Shown here piece after piece: positions 10,083-20,890 of a stretch of DNA of 64,000 nucleotides; position 1 is the first letter of the stretch; every line of letters starts with the position of its first letter. The notes under the pieces were generated by a model, which was not told the DNA's origin, ran no database searches, and was given only the letters and a program-made list of their open reading frames with translations. The position numbers and the translations under genes were made by a program. Source of the stretch: Akanthomyces muscarius (taxonomy: Eukaryota; Ascomycota; Sordariomycetes; Hypocreales; Cordycipitaceae); contig NC_079242.1 in NCBI RefSeq assembly GCF_028009165.1, positions 186,001-250,000 of the forward strand, in the 5' to 3' direction.

Positions 10083-11528
10083 CGTGAAGTGTAATTGTGC
10101 AATGTGCAATGTGCAATGTAGTTGTAACCCGATCTTTGGTATTGAAACGTTGTGTGGACTGATTTTTATGTTCTGAAAAATGCGAGAGGGTTACACAAGA
10201 AACCGCCAGACTATTTATACAAGCTGCCCCAGGTTAGATCTATATTTGTCGATAGTGGCATCCTATGCTTCACGACCTTCGGTCCCGTCTGCAGCCCGAT
10301 CGGCGCAACAGTGAACTATGCGCGGCTTACGAGTGACGTATAAGACCGTAAGCTTCGTGTTAGTTAGCTCAAACTGCATGGAATGGCTGTGACGGAAGTA
10401 GCAGTAGCGCGAGGCCGGCCGCTAACGCATTCTTGGTAGCTCCAGTGTAGATGGCTCAACATCGCGGTGAGTAAGACAGCATTTCATGGTGGAGCAACGC
10501 CGCCAGTGGGCTCTCTGTGGCCCGGATTCGGGGACATACACCTGCTCGGCACCGATCGACTTTGCAGGGGGGGGGGCTCGGGGGCGAGCAGTTGGCGAAG
10601 CCGAAACTGGCTGAGGAATCGAACACCATTTGATACGTAGCGAGGTACTCTGTTTTAGTTACAGCATCCCCGTGTATCAGTGATGACAAGACATACTGCC
10701 ATGCCGGCACTTCTTAAGTCCGGCTGCCGGCCGTGTCAAGACGTCTCTATGCCGCTCTGCAATGGCAGGCCACGTCCGAAAAAAATGGCCTAGTACTTTA
10801 ACATGGCGCTACGCGTCCCATCGCTCAATTGTCGTCATGAAATAATCACGAGCCTCGCGTCTGGACTGCAAGTACCCGTGCTCTCTGGTACGCATTTCAA
10901 CCGCGAAGATAAAGAAACTTTGCCAAAAACATGGCGTTTGACATTTATGCACGATTGTGTATCGCGGACCTCGTAACGTAGCAGCCCGCAGCCCATTGGC
11001 CAGCCATGCTCGCCTTCAGTGTCGCCCTTCACTTTGACACGCGGGTAGCCAATGAGCGGCTCCCATCATCGCAGTTTTGGCCCCGACCGCTGCCAGCATA
11101 ATAATAGCGTCATCGCTAGTCCCGCCCAGGCCAGAACCCCGAGCAATAGAGTGTCCATTTGCTGCTGATGGGACAAACAATCGTCATGTAGAAACTAGCG
11201 AAGTGTCTACAAAAGTTATGCATCAAGGCAAGGGAAGTGAATTCCAGGCCTGTTAATTCCGGCCATGGCACGAAGCTGCTCACCATGACAGCGTCAGCCA
11301 GTCTGTAACACTATTAAAACACCGCGGGGGGGTGCTCCGATTGCGACGGCAAGAACGAAGCGTTTCCCCGCTAGCGAGCTTGAGCCTGGAATGTAGAGCT
11401 ATGGTGGCACATGAATGCAACAGTTCTACAAGGGGCTTCCTTGAGATTTCAGATGCTACAAAGTTTCTCTTCATCAACAAATTCGACGAGAAATTTCGCC
11501 GCAGTACTATTTACAGCCCAGCCACATC
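10083..11528. other. Divergent intergenic region, 1.4 kb
   Basis: Shared 5' region of the monooxygenase (-) and the MDR oxidoreductase (+). Next to the monooxygenase start lies a short GCAATGT tandem (about 10100-10119). A run of ten G at 10567-10576 is followed by GGGGG. No gene or RNA recognised. Confidence 0.5.
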
Positions 11529-12545
11529 ATGGCAGAGACAATGAAAGCATGGCAGCTTGCTTCTCCGGGAAGTATGGAAGAGAAGCTGAAGCTAAACAGC
11601 GCTGCCACCCGACCGACAAGCAAGGATCTCAAAGGTCACGATATTCTGGTCAAGGTCAGCAGCGCTGCGCTTAACCCCGCCGATTACAAGGTCATGGAGC
11701 TGGGTTTCATTGTCAAGGCTGTCCTCCGATTTCCAAAGACGCCTGGCATGGACCTGAGCGGCGAGGTGCTCGCCGTCGGCCCCGCAGTGACCGATGTCCT
11801 CGTCGGCGATCACGTTCTGGGTCGTCTCGATCCGTTCAAGGCGGCCGGTGCCTTGTCTGAGCAGGTCATCCTGGAGCGCGACGGCTATGCCAAGATTGAC
11901 CGCGACGCAAACCTCGACCACGCCGCCGGCGTCGGCACCGCTGCGCTAACCGCCTACCAGACCATCAAGCCCTACGTCAAGGCTGGCGACAAGGTCTTCA
12001 TCAACGGCGGCTCAGGCGGTACCGGCACGTTCGGAATCCAGATCGCCAAGCTCCTTGGCTGCCATGTAACAACGACATGCTCCACGGGCAAGATTGCCTT
12101 GTGCAGGGAGCTCGGCGCCGACGAGATCATCGACTACAAGACGACCGATATACTCGAAGCGCTGCGAAAGGCCGGCCCAATATATAGTGTCTTCGTGGAC
12201 AATGTCGGAGCCGTCGGCGACCTGTACCCCAAGTCGTCCTCGTTTCTGCTCCCCACAGCGCCTTTTGTATCAATCGGCGGCGCCTCGATTGGCCATGTCG
12301 CCAACGTGGCCAGCGCCATGATTCGGCCGTCCTTCCTGGGCGGTGGGAAAAACAAATTCATAAGCTACTTGACAAAGAATAACCACGACGATATTGACCA
12401 ACTTGCCCAGTGGTATAGCAAGGGGAGCCTCAAGTCTGTGGTCGACTCCACGCACGAGTTTGACAATGTGCTGGTCGCATTTAGCCAACTCAAGAAGGGA
12501 TCTTCGGCAGGCAAGATTATTGTGCACGTCGGAAGTAAAGCTTAG
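11529..12545 (+). CDS. Medium-chain dehydrogenase/reductase, zinc-free quinone-oxidoreductase type
   Basis: 338 residues, no introns. An N-terminal GroES-like fold (AALNPADYKVME; GMDLSGEVLAVG, residues ~46-85) is followed by a nucleotide-binding Rossmann fold with INGGSGGTGTFGIQIAK (~158-174). The Cys/His zinc ligands of alcohol dehydrogenases are missing at the usual positions, so it belongs with NADPH-dependent quinone oxidoreductases and enoyl reductases rather than true alcohol dehydrogenases. Probable reaction: NADPH-dependent reduction of an enone or quinone in the cytosol. It diverges from the FAD monooxygenase across 1.4 kb. A joint role in modifying an aromatic compound is possible but unproven. 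Confidence 0.9.
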   Translation: MAETMKAWQLASPGSMEEKLKLNSAATRPTSKDLKGHDILVKVSSAALNPADYKVMELGFIVKAVLRFPKTPGMDLSGEVLAVGPAVTDVLVGDHVLGRLDPFKAAGALSEQVILERDGYAKIDRDANLDHAAGVGTAALTAYQTIKPYVKAGDKVFINGGSGGTGTFGIQIAKLLGCHVTTTCSTGKIALCRELGADEIIDYKTTDILEALRKAGPIYSVFVDNVGAVGDLYPKSSSFLLPTAPFVSIGGASIGHVANVASAMIRPSFLGGGKNKFISYLTKNNHDDIDQLAQWYSKGSLKSVVDSTHEFDNVLVAFSQLKKGSSAGKIIVHVGSKA

Positions 12546-13898
12546 TTAAAGGGGACATTGTTTTAAGTACTTGATCGATATGCAATACGAAGCGATAATT
12601 AATTATTTTATGACTGGGGCTTGTTGCTACTGCTATTCCTGCTCGTGGAATGTTTTGCGCGTGACCTACATTCTTTTGATAAGATAGCGCCGTTATGCTA
12701 CAGGGTAGGCTGGAACACGACAGCGGTAATGTATCGTAGACATTCGGCAGGATATTTAGCATGGATTAGATGTTCAAGAAATAAATGAAAGGTTGCTATC
12801 CTTTACCTGTAAGAATTGGCTGATATCGGAAGGCGGTATATGACGAAAGCGTCAGCAGAGGGTAGGAAGTCAACACTAATCCAGAACAAGAGAATAGCAA
12901 AAGCATCGCTCAGCTTCTTCTACATGGCGTCCCTAGCCAGGGATCCAGAATCTCTGCTGAAACGATGCCACTAACAAAAGAACGACCGCAGTACCTGTGC
13001 GACGGGAAAGAGACAGCATATTTCCCTACCTCGGTTACAGATCGCCTCGCTACTGTGCGAGGCCATTACGTGAAAATCCGGAGCCTTCCACGAACGTGAT
13101 GACATGTCCAACAGGAGGCTGCTAGACTGAGATATGTACATTCTGTGCGTCTCAGAAGCTGTTGTGGATTGCGTTGACCAACGGATATTGGCAGAGCTCA
13201 GGCGGGCGCACCTCCAGCCCAGCCCAGCCCTGCTAGCTCAATGCGCGACAAACATTGTTCTTTGAACGGTGTCCGCATTGAAGACCGGTAAAGCCACAGC
13301 GGAGCAGTCTTCGTGCGCTAGCGGAAGGGATGACAACTGTTTCCGTCTTGTGGCCTACGATGTGCGCACGTGGGCAAACTTCAAAGGCCGCGGCTGCAGA
13401 CAATCCCCATCGGAGCCTGAGGAGAGCTAATCAAACAGCAGCCCTGACTCGCAATAAGAGTACTGAATCGACATCGCATGATTGAGCAGCCAGAGAAATT
13501 TGAGCGCTGCGGCAATATATGCAGGCCGGGCATCACTATTGAGCTGGTTGCGAACGAGGCGCTCATGGCTTCAGACCAAGGACCACATAGGGAAGGGATC
13601 ACCGGTCTTGGCACGCTTCGTATGGTTAATACTTGGGATTTCAATGGTCTGGCATGTGGGGATGGTAATCTTGGGCTGGGCCTGGCAAGGCTGGCGGTGC
13701 AATGCTACTGCGGGCCAACCGCTAGCGACTCGTTCCTCCTGTTTTTTCTTCAGCTTGTGCAGTTGGGTTGTTCCTGGGGAGAAGTCAATTTTAAACCTAA
13801 AAAGCGGGTGCCCCCGGATTGACGTGGCTGTTGCGTCGTGCTCTTGTTCTGCCACTCCTTCCCACGTCCCTATCGATCGTACGAGGCGCCCGTTCATC
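12546..13898. other. Intergenic, 1.35 kb
   Basis: Nothing coding supported. An open frame runs from 13482 into the phosphatase gene, but its upstream part has no protein-like motif and is taken as 5' flank. Confidence 0.5.
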
Positions 13899-15002
13899 AT
13901 GACCAAGATCCTGACAGCCCTGAGCGTTGCGCTCGCCTCGACAGGCTTCCTCGCCTCGGCGACTCCTGTCGACGCCGCCGCCGCCGCCGCCGCCAAGCCA
14001 TGCCTCAAGGGACCTCCTCTGCGACACTGGCCGCGCGAGGCCGCAAAGGCGCTCAACGCCATGATTGCCGCCAATGCTCACCAGGGTCGCTACGCGGCGT
14101 TTGACATGGACAACACGAGCTACCAGTACGATCTGGAGGAGTCGCTGCTGCCGTACCTCGAGAACAAGGGCGTCATCACACGCGACACCATGGACCCCTC
14201 GCTCAAGCTCGTCCCCTTCAAGGACACGCCCGAGCACAACGAGACACTCTACGGCTACTACCTGCGACTCTGCGAGATTGATGATGCCATTTGCTACCCC
14301 TTTGCGGCGCAAATTTTTAGCGGCATTCCCTTGCGCAAGCTCAAGGTCTACGTCGATGACCTTATGGCGCTCAACGACACCGTCCACACGAGCTACTACG
14401 AGGGCGACGAGCTAGTCAAGGTCGATGTCAGCCCGCCCAAGGTCTTCCGCGGCCAGGTGGAGCTGTACAACAAGCTCATGGCCAACGGCATCGAGGTCTA
14501 CGTTGTCTCTGCCGCTTCCGAGGAGCTGGTCCGCATGGTCGTCTCGGATCCCAAGTACGGCTACAACGTCAAGCCCGAAAACGTCATTGGCGTCACTACG
14601 GCGCTCAAGAATGTCACCAGCAATGAGCTCACCTCTGCGCGCAAGCAGGTGAGCGACGGCACATACGACGAGCAGGCCAACCTCGACCTCATCATGACCC
14701 CTTTCCTCTGGACTCCGGCCACGTGGAAGACGGGCAAGTGGGCTGCCATCCTCTCTTATATCGACATGTGGAAGAAGCCCATCCTTGTCGGCGGCGACAC
14801 CCCGGACAGCGACGGCCCCATGCAGTTCCACGGCGTCGATGTCCGCCGCGGCGGCATCCACCTCTGGATCAACCGCAAGGACAAGTACCAGAAGCAGATT
14901 GACCAGATGAAGGCCGACTTTGCTGCCGAGCAGGAGAAGGAGGGATGGCCGGTGACCGCCGATAAGAACTGGGTGACGGTCAAGCCAGCCGACATTCTGT
15001 AA
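13899..15002 (+). CDS. Secreted HAD-superfamily phosphatase resembling phosphorylcholine phosphatase
   Basis: 367 residues, no introns. Start chosen at the Met that begins a signal peptide (TALSVALASTGFLASATP). After it comes an Ala run of seven encoded by GCC repeats. The HAD nucleophile motif is AFDMDNTSYQYDLEESLLP (Asp69, Asp71, Thr73). Motif II Ser is in VYVVSAASEELV, and the acidic motif is ILVGGDTPDSDG. The DMDNT-x3-DLEESLLPYLE signature is what I know from bacterial phosphorylcholine phosphatases, so cleavage of phosphocholine or a related phosphomonoester outside the cell is the best guess. The exact substrate is unproven. The sugar-type transporter that follows might take up a product, but nothing in the sequence links them. 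Confidence 0.85.
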   Translation: MTKILTALSVALASTGFLASATPVDAAAAAAAKPCLKGPPLRHWPREAAKALNAMIAANAHQGRYAAFDMDNTSYQYDLEESLLPYLENKGVITRDTMDPSLKLVPFKDTPEHNETLYGYYLRLCEIDDAICYPFAAQIFSGIPLRKLKVYVDDLMALNDTVHTSYYEGDELVKVDVSPPKVFRGQVELYNKLMANGIEVYVVSAASEELVRMVVSDPKYGYNVKPENVIGVTTALKNVTSNELTSARKQVSDGTYDEQANLDLIMTPFLWTPATWKTGKWAAILSYIDMWKKPILVGGDTPDSDGPMQFHGVDVRRGGIHLWINRKDKYQKQIDQMKADFAAEQEKEGWPVTADKNWVTVKPADIL

Positions 15003-16615
15003 ATGGCAGCCAAGACTGCATTCAGCAGTACAATTTGTAATTTGGTCAAATATCTGTAGAGTATATTTAATGCACATTACTCACCTGCAACGACTTTTCT
15101 TCGATCAAGGTAATAGTCACTCGAAGCGCGTACGTAATATTTAGCGCACGCAGACACTCGGCATGCATTCTGGCTTACACACAGCCTCCACCGGCTGAAA
15201 GTGCTTGCATGGGCTGCGATACTGTTGGCTGCACGCTGCATGTAGTCGACGATCATGCGCAACTCGAGTCGATTTCAACTCGTCGGTCAAGCAAAGGGCA
15301 CGACACGGCGCCTCGAAGACGACCAATTGACTTGGGGCAGAGATTGGCATTTCAGCGCCCTAGGGCGTCGTGGCGGAAAGCCACTAGGCGCACCAGGCCG
15401 GGAGGCTTTCCAAAACGTCGCCGCCTGCCGAACGGGCGGCAGTTTGTGGTGTGGCAAGTTATCAATGCGGCTGATTATCAATAGAATAACGAAAGGATTG
15501 CATGGATGACAGAGCCAGGATAAATTGCCAAGTCAGAGAGGTCCGGCATGTTTCGTCATCTGTGCCAGGTCTCTCTACAGCCGCCACGACAGCGGTAGAG
15601 TCAACAGAATGCGAGACCCCAAAATATTCGACATTTTATTAAGAATAGCAGCAAGTTACTGTACGTACCAAGAAGATGCATGTATGGTAAACAGCAGCTC
15701 CATAGATAGCTATCGACCCTTTTGAGATAGACTACCACACCTTCTTTTTTTTTTTTGGCGGTCGCAAGCGAGGCTTTATTGCCCATACCGGCCGCTCCTA
15801 TTCATTAAATGGCGTTTACGCCAAGATGCTTTGCAATCGACCAGAAATATAACAACCACATGACTAACATACAGACCTGGCCAAGTACTCTCAATCGCTC
15901 TGCAAATCCTATGCCAGCTGCATGTCCATTGCATCGGCCATGTCCGGTGGATCATCAGAGACGCCTCCCCCACGATGTCTGGACGCGGGGAAGCCTGCAT
16001 CACAGTCCATGGCATGCACCCCCGACCGTCGGCCTGGAACAGCCAGCCACAAAGCCACGTTGAGTTACCTGGAGAGCTGGGCAGCAGCACCGGGGTAAAC
16101 TGCGGGTAACCGAGCGGCCAAGGCCCTCCGTATGTTGTCCCGTCACGATCAGCCAAAACCGAGCCTGCTAGTTAGCCAACGCTACTGAGTACTGTCCACC
16201 TTTTTTTCTTAGCCTTGGTCCGAATGTCCTGGCATTGACACTCGCGGAGGGCCCTGACTAGTGCCTGTGCGGCGTCCGCCGATGGCCGGCAGTCGCCCGT
16301 CGGGGCCTCGAGACAATCTCCCCGTCAGATGTCCCTATTGCGATTGAGGAAACGCGGCTCAATCGGCGTGCAGATGGGGGAGGGAGCCACACGCTTCACC
16401 ACTTGTCCGGTTACAGAAAAGTTGTATAAAACTTGAGCAACGACGCTGAAACCAATCTCGTGGAAAAAGAAGAAGGGTCAAGCTTCCCTACGTCTCGTTG
16501 TTCAGATCGCCCCGAGCTGCACATTTATTACCGGGTCTCCGCCACTAAACGAAATAAAAGCAAAAGAACGAATGTCAAGAAATTACCAAAGCATCATAAC
16601 GCGACGCATCCTACA
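15003..16615. other. Intergenic, 1.6 kb, with TATA element for the MFS gene
   Basis: No supported gene. A T-run (about 15746-15757) and C/G-rich patches are present. A TATAAAA lies at 16425-16431. Confidence 0.5.
16425..16431 (+). promoter_or_regulatory. TATA box candidate for MFS transporter
   Basis: TATAAAA 185 bp upstream of the start codon at 16616. The spacing allows a leader of about 150 nt. Confidence 0.5.
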
Positions 16616-18206
16616 ATGGCAAAATATCTTGGCCTACGCGGCCCGGCACTGACTCGGGCCATCATCTGGCTTGTTGTGTGTCCTGCCTTTACCTGCTACG
16701 GCTACAACCTCAGTGTCGCTGGTGGTCTTTTGACCCTCCAGTCGTTTGTCAAAATGTTCCCGTTGCTGGACACCATCAACACCTCCGGATCGGAGCAGTC
16801 ACACAACTCGACCATACAAGGTACATTTTGGTCTTTGCTTGCCGCTTGCGGTACGTTAACAAGCTCTAGGCACCGTTGTTGCCCTCTTCACCGTCGGTGG
16901 CATGTTCGGCTCGCTGTCCTGCATCTACCTCGGTGACCTTCTCGGCCGAAAGCGGGTTATACAGATTGCCTCTATAGTGACCATCGTCGGTGCCGTGCTC
17001 ATGGCGTCCTCGTTTCACCTGGCCCAATTCATCGTGGCGCGACTGGTTCTCGGCCTCGGCACCGGCGGCTATCTCGCCACTGTGCCCGTATGGCAGGCCG
17101 AGATATCGCGCGCGAGCAAGCGTGGCGCCCACGTTGTCATGGATGGCATCTTCATCGGAAGTGGTGTCTCGATTGCGTTGTGGATCGACTTTGGCTTCTT
17201 CTTCGTCGCGAATAGCTCCGTTGCATGGCGCTTCCCACTTGCGTTTCAGGTTGTTCTCCTCCTCTTCGTCGCCTTCTTCATCTCGCTGTTCCCGGAATCC
17301 CCTCGATGGCTTGTGAAGAAAGATCGCATTGAGGAAGCCCGAGAGATTTTAGCGGTGCTCAACGACGACCAGCCGGATTCCGAGGCCATCAACAATGAGA
17401 TTCAAGAAATTCAGCACTCCCTCTCCGTCTGTGGCGCGCTCTCTTGGAAAGCCATGTTGACAATGGGAGACCAGCGCTTTTTCCACCGAACTGTTCTTGC
17501 GGCTGGTGGTCAAATCTTCCAACAAATGTGCGGAATCAATCTCATCTCCATGTATGCGACAACAATCTTTGAGCAGTATCTCCATATGAGCCCGACCAAG
17601 TCGCGCATTCTCGCGGCGGCGATGGCAATGACCCAGCCCTTTGGTGGATACTTGGCATTCTTTACCATCGACCGCCTTGGCCGCCGGTTCCTCATGCTTG
17701 CCAGCGCGGCCGGCATGAGCGTGGCTATGGCCATGCTGGCGGGCACTACATCGGCGACCACCAATAGCGCTGCTCTTGTCGTTGCAGTCATCTGTCTCTT
17801 TGCATTCCAATTCATCTACACTGTTGGATACTCTGGTTTGACATTTCTCTACGCTACAGAGGTTGCTCCACTGCAGCTGCGCGCCGCCATTAGTGCTGTT
17901 TCGACCACGGCCGTCTGGATCTTTAACTTCTTGCTCGCCGAAGTCACGCCCGTCGGGTTCAACACCATCTCCTATCGATACTACATCATCTTCGCCGTCC
18001 TCAATGCATCCATTGTACCCATGGTCTTCTTTTTCTATCCCGAGACGAGTGGCCGCTCGCTTGAAGAAATTGACGAAATTTTCATGCAGTCCAAGTCGAT
18101 CTGGGATCCGCCGAGAGTGGCGCGCACCCTGCCGCACATGACGACAGACAACGGGGCCACGGTGAGATCTCTTTCAGGAGACGATAAGAATCAAGATATC
18201 AAATAA
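16616..18206 (+). CDS. MFS sugar-type transporter
   Basis: Twelve-helix major facilitator of the sugar porter family, at the plasma membrane. Exons 16616-16820 and 16870-18206; 513 residues. The 49-bp intron is supported because splicing yields STIQGTVVALFTVGGMFGS, the normal helix-2 region. Family motifs: DLLGRKR after helix 2, VPVWQAEISRASKRG (sugar-porter signature variant) after helix 4, FPESPRWL before the central loop, QQMCGIN in helix 7, DRLGRR between helices 8 and 9, and the PETSGRSLEEID box near the C-terminus. The first Met follows an in-frame upstream extension with no membrane character. Substrate unknown: hexose, pentose or lactose-type are all possible. Confidence 0.92.
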
Positions 18207-18796
18207 ACGAGATGTCGAGAAAAGGGCTCGTTCAAGGGTTGGGTGGGCTTTCTAAAGCCACAAATGCATCGGAAATTTTTGCCCACGTCATAGTATATCC
18301 AGAGAGACGATAATGAATAAGTTTCATGAATGATCAGAACGTGACAGTCTCCAGCAGTAGATTCGTAAGATGCCTTACCAAATAGCTGGCCACATATGGG
18401 CACCCGACCCGAGGTATGGCTATCCTCTACAGACTCAGGTTTGCGTGGCCCGCCGCGAAAACGCACTTTTTTTCTACTATACTCTCCATCTTCCTGGCTA
18501 TTTAGTGCTACTGTCTGTGAAACAGTAGATTTTTACTGCCCATCTCGGCGTGGTTCACGTCGCCGACAACGTCGCCGACTTTCCGGGCGGCTGTGGGCCG
18601 GACCCTCGCCGATGTGAGGCTGGAAAATCCCCTGCAGCCACAGCATGCAGTGTAAGCCGGCATCAATAAATATATATAAGTCGTCCAGTCAGCCGCTTTT
18701 CTGGCCCGCATTAGGCTTATAACAGTATTCTTAGCCCCCGAAAAGATCAATTCACCTCTCTCGCGCAACAGTTTCTGCCTTTCAAGACTTCAAGAC
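18207..18796. other. Intergenic with AT-rich TATA element
   Basis: 590 bp between the two transporter genes. TATATATAAG at 18671-18680, about 120 bp before the ABC transporter start, is a plausible TATA element. Nothing else recognised. Confidence 0.5.
18671..18680 (+). promoter_or_regulatory. TATA box candidate for ABCG transporter
   Basis: TATATATAAG 117 bp upstream of the start codon at 18797. Confidence 0.45.
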
Positions 18797-20802
18797 ATGG
18801 CCACTTCTACCACCGCCGAGGGGGGCCATTCCCCAGATCTAGAGATGAATCATCTGAAGGATTCCCATCTGGCAAACGACTCTGTTGAGTCCTTTGCATG
18901 GGAGAATCTAGAGGTTCAAGTCAAAGACAGGGCAACCCGCGCACCTCTATCCATTCTGTCTCAGAGCTCCGGGTTCGTCCGCCCCGGCGAGATGCTCGCC
19001 ATTATGGGCCCCAGCGGCTCAGGCAAGACCACTCTTCTCAATGCCCTTGCCCATAGAATTGCCGCCGCTGGTTCTACCACCACGGGCGATATCCTGGTCA
19101 ACGGCCAGCCCGCCAATTTGGGGTTGATTCGAGACTTGTCTGCCTATGTGGAGCAAGAAGACTCGCTGATCGGCAGCTTGACCGTGAAAGAAACCATGGT
19201 CTTTGCAGCCAGGCTTGCGCTTCCCAGGTACGTAGTTAGGTTCTATCATGTTTAAATTTTCGCTGACAAGTCCGTAGCAAGGTGTCGAAGAAAGAGGCAC
19301 TGCAACGTGTCGACGACCTCATCAGCAGCTTCGGCCTTCACGCGCAGCAACATACCATTGTCGGGACAGCCATCAAGAAGGGACTCAGTGGCGGCCAAAA
19401 GAAGCGACTTGGAATAGCAAGCCGTCTCGTGACAAACCCCAAGATTCTTTTTCTTGACGAGCCTACGAGTGGCCTCGACTCTGCACTCAGCTATGAAGTC
19501 TGCAGCTACATCAAATCCATCGGACGGCGAAACAATGCAAGTGCCTGTAAAACCTTCACAACACAAATGAAAATGAAAATCTAACGCCTCCAATAGCTTA
19601 TCATTATTGCCTCCATACACCAGCCATCTTCGGCTACCTTTCGGCAATTCGACAACCTCTGTCTTCTCTCCGGTGGCAAAACCTGCTATTACGGATCAGT
19701 CTCCGACGCCTCCACTTACTTTTCCTCGATTGGGTACTCGATCCCTCCCGAAACCAATGCGGCCGAATTCTACCTCGACTTGATCAACACAGACCTGGAC
19801 AAGGACGGCGAGATTCGCGCCAGAACCAATAGAATATGCGAAGGTTGGGCAATCTCGGCGCAGCGTGCAAACCTAGACACCTCCGTCAGCAAGTCCCGAC
19901 AGTTGCAGCAGGCGGCCTCTAGTTTCAAGTCCGAGAAGCCTGCGGCATGGCAGACGCCGATTGTGCTTCTCCAGCGCTCATGGATCAAGTCCTACCGCGA
20001 CGTCATTGCCTACGGCATTCGCATCGCAATGTATCTCGGGCTGGCCATCCTAATGGGTACCGTGTTCTTGCGCTTCAAAACTGAGCAGCAGTACATCCAG
20101 CCCTACATCAATGCGATATTCTTTGGAGGTGCATTCATGTCCTTCATGGCTGTTGCGTATGTGCCGGCATTTCTGGAAGACTTGAGCACGTTTAAGCAGG
20201 AGCGCGCAAACGGTCTTGTCGGACCGCTCGGTTTCATGGTCGCGAATTTCCTGATTGGTCTTCCGTTTCTCTTCCTCATCGCCCTGCTGTTCTCGGTCGT
20301 CGAGTACTGGTTGTCGAATTTCCGGCCGAGCGGGTCTGCATTCTTCACCTGGGTTCTATGGCTGTTTCTAGATCTTGTCGCAGCCGAGTCGCTTGTCGTT
20401 TTGGTTTCGTCCATTTTCGATATTTTCGTTGTGGCGCTTGCCGTCACTGCATTCGCCAATGGACTGTGGATGTGCGTCGATGGCTTCCTGGTTCCCATGA
20501 ACATTCTCAACGTCTTCTGGAAATATGTTTTCCACTACATCGACTATCAGGCATACGTTTTCCAAGGCATGATGGTCAATGAGTTCAAAGACCGCGAGTA
20601 CCGTTGCGCCGAGACCTCGTCTGGCCAGTACCAGTGCCAATACCCCAGCGACCTCAACGCAGAGGGCAAAATCCGGGGCACTGACGTTTTGCGCCAGTTC
20701 AGTATAGAGACAGGCCTTGAAGGTACCTGGATCGGTATCATGATTGGAATCATTGCGGGATACAGATTGCTTGCGTATCTAGTGCTGGTACTTCGCAAGT
20801 AG
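18797..20802 (+). CDS. ABCG (White/WBC-type) half-transporter
   Basis: Exons 18797-19227, 19278-19536, 19597-20802; 631 residues. The nucleotide-binding domain comes first: Walker [10 protein letters not shown] (71-79), signature LSGGQKKR (180-187), Walker [13 protein letters not shown] (200-211), H-loop ASIHQPS. A C-terminal six-helix domain begins around the stretch [17 protein letters not shown]. The second intron (19537-19596) is GC-AG with donor GCAAGT and branch CTAAC; only this splice joins RRNN to [11 protein letters not shown] in frame. As a half-size ABCG protein it must dimerise and probably exports a hydrophobic compound or lipid. It faces the SAT4-type gene tail to tail with 88 bp between stop codons. 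Confidence 0.93.
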
Positions 20803-20890
20803 TGGGGTGTGGTATAGTAAATTGATTGGTCGGGCTTGCATTTCGTGATAGAATTAGACGTAATAAGTAGTACAGAAATCTCCCCTTGAG

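Noticed and set aside
13482..13898. Upstream in-frame extension of the phosphatase
   Set aside because: No motif, and it would bury the signal peptide.
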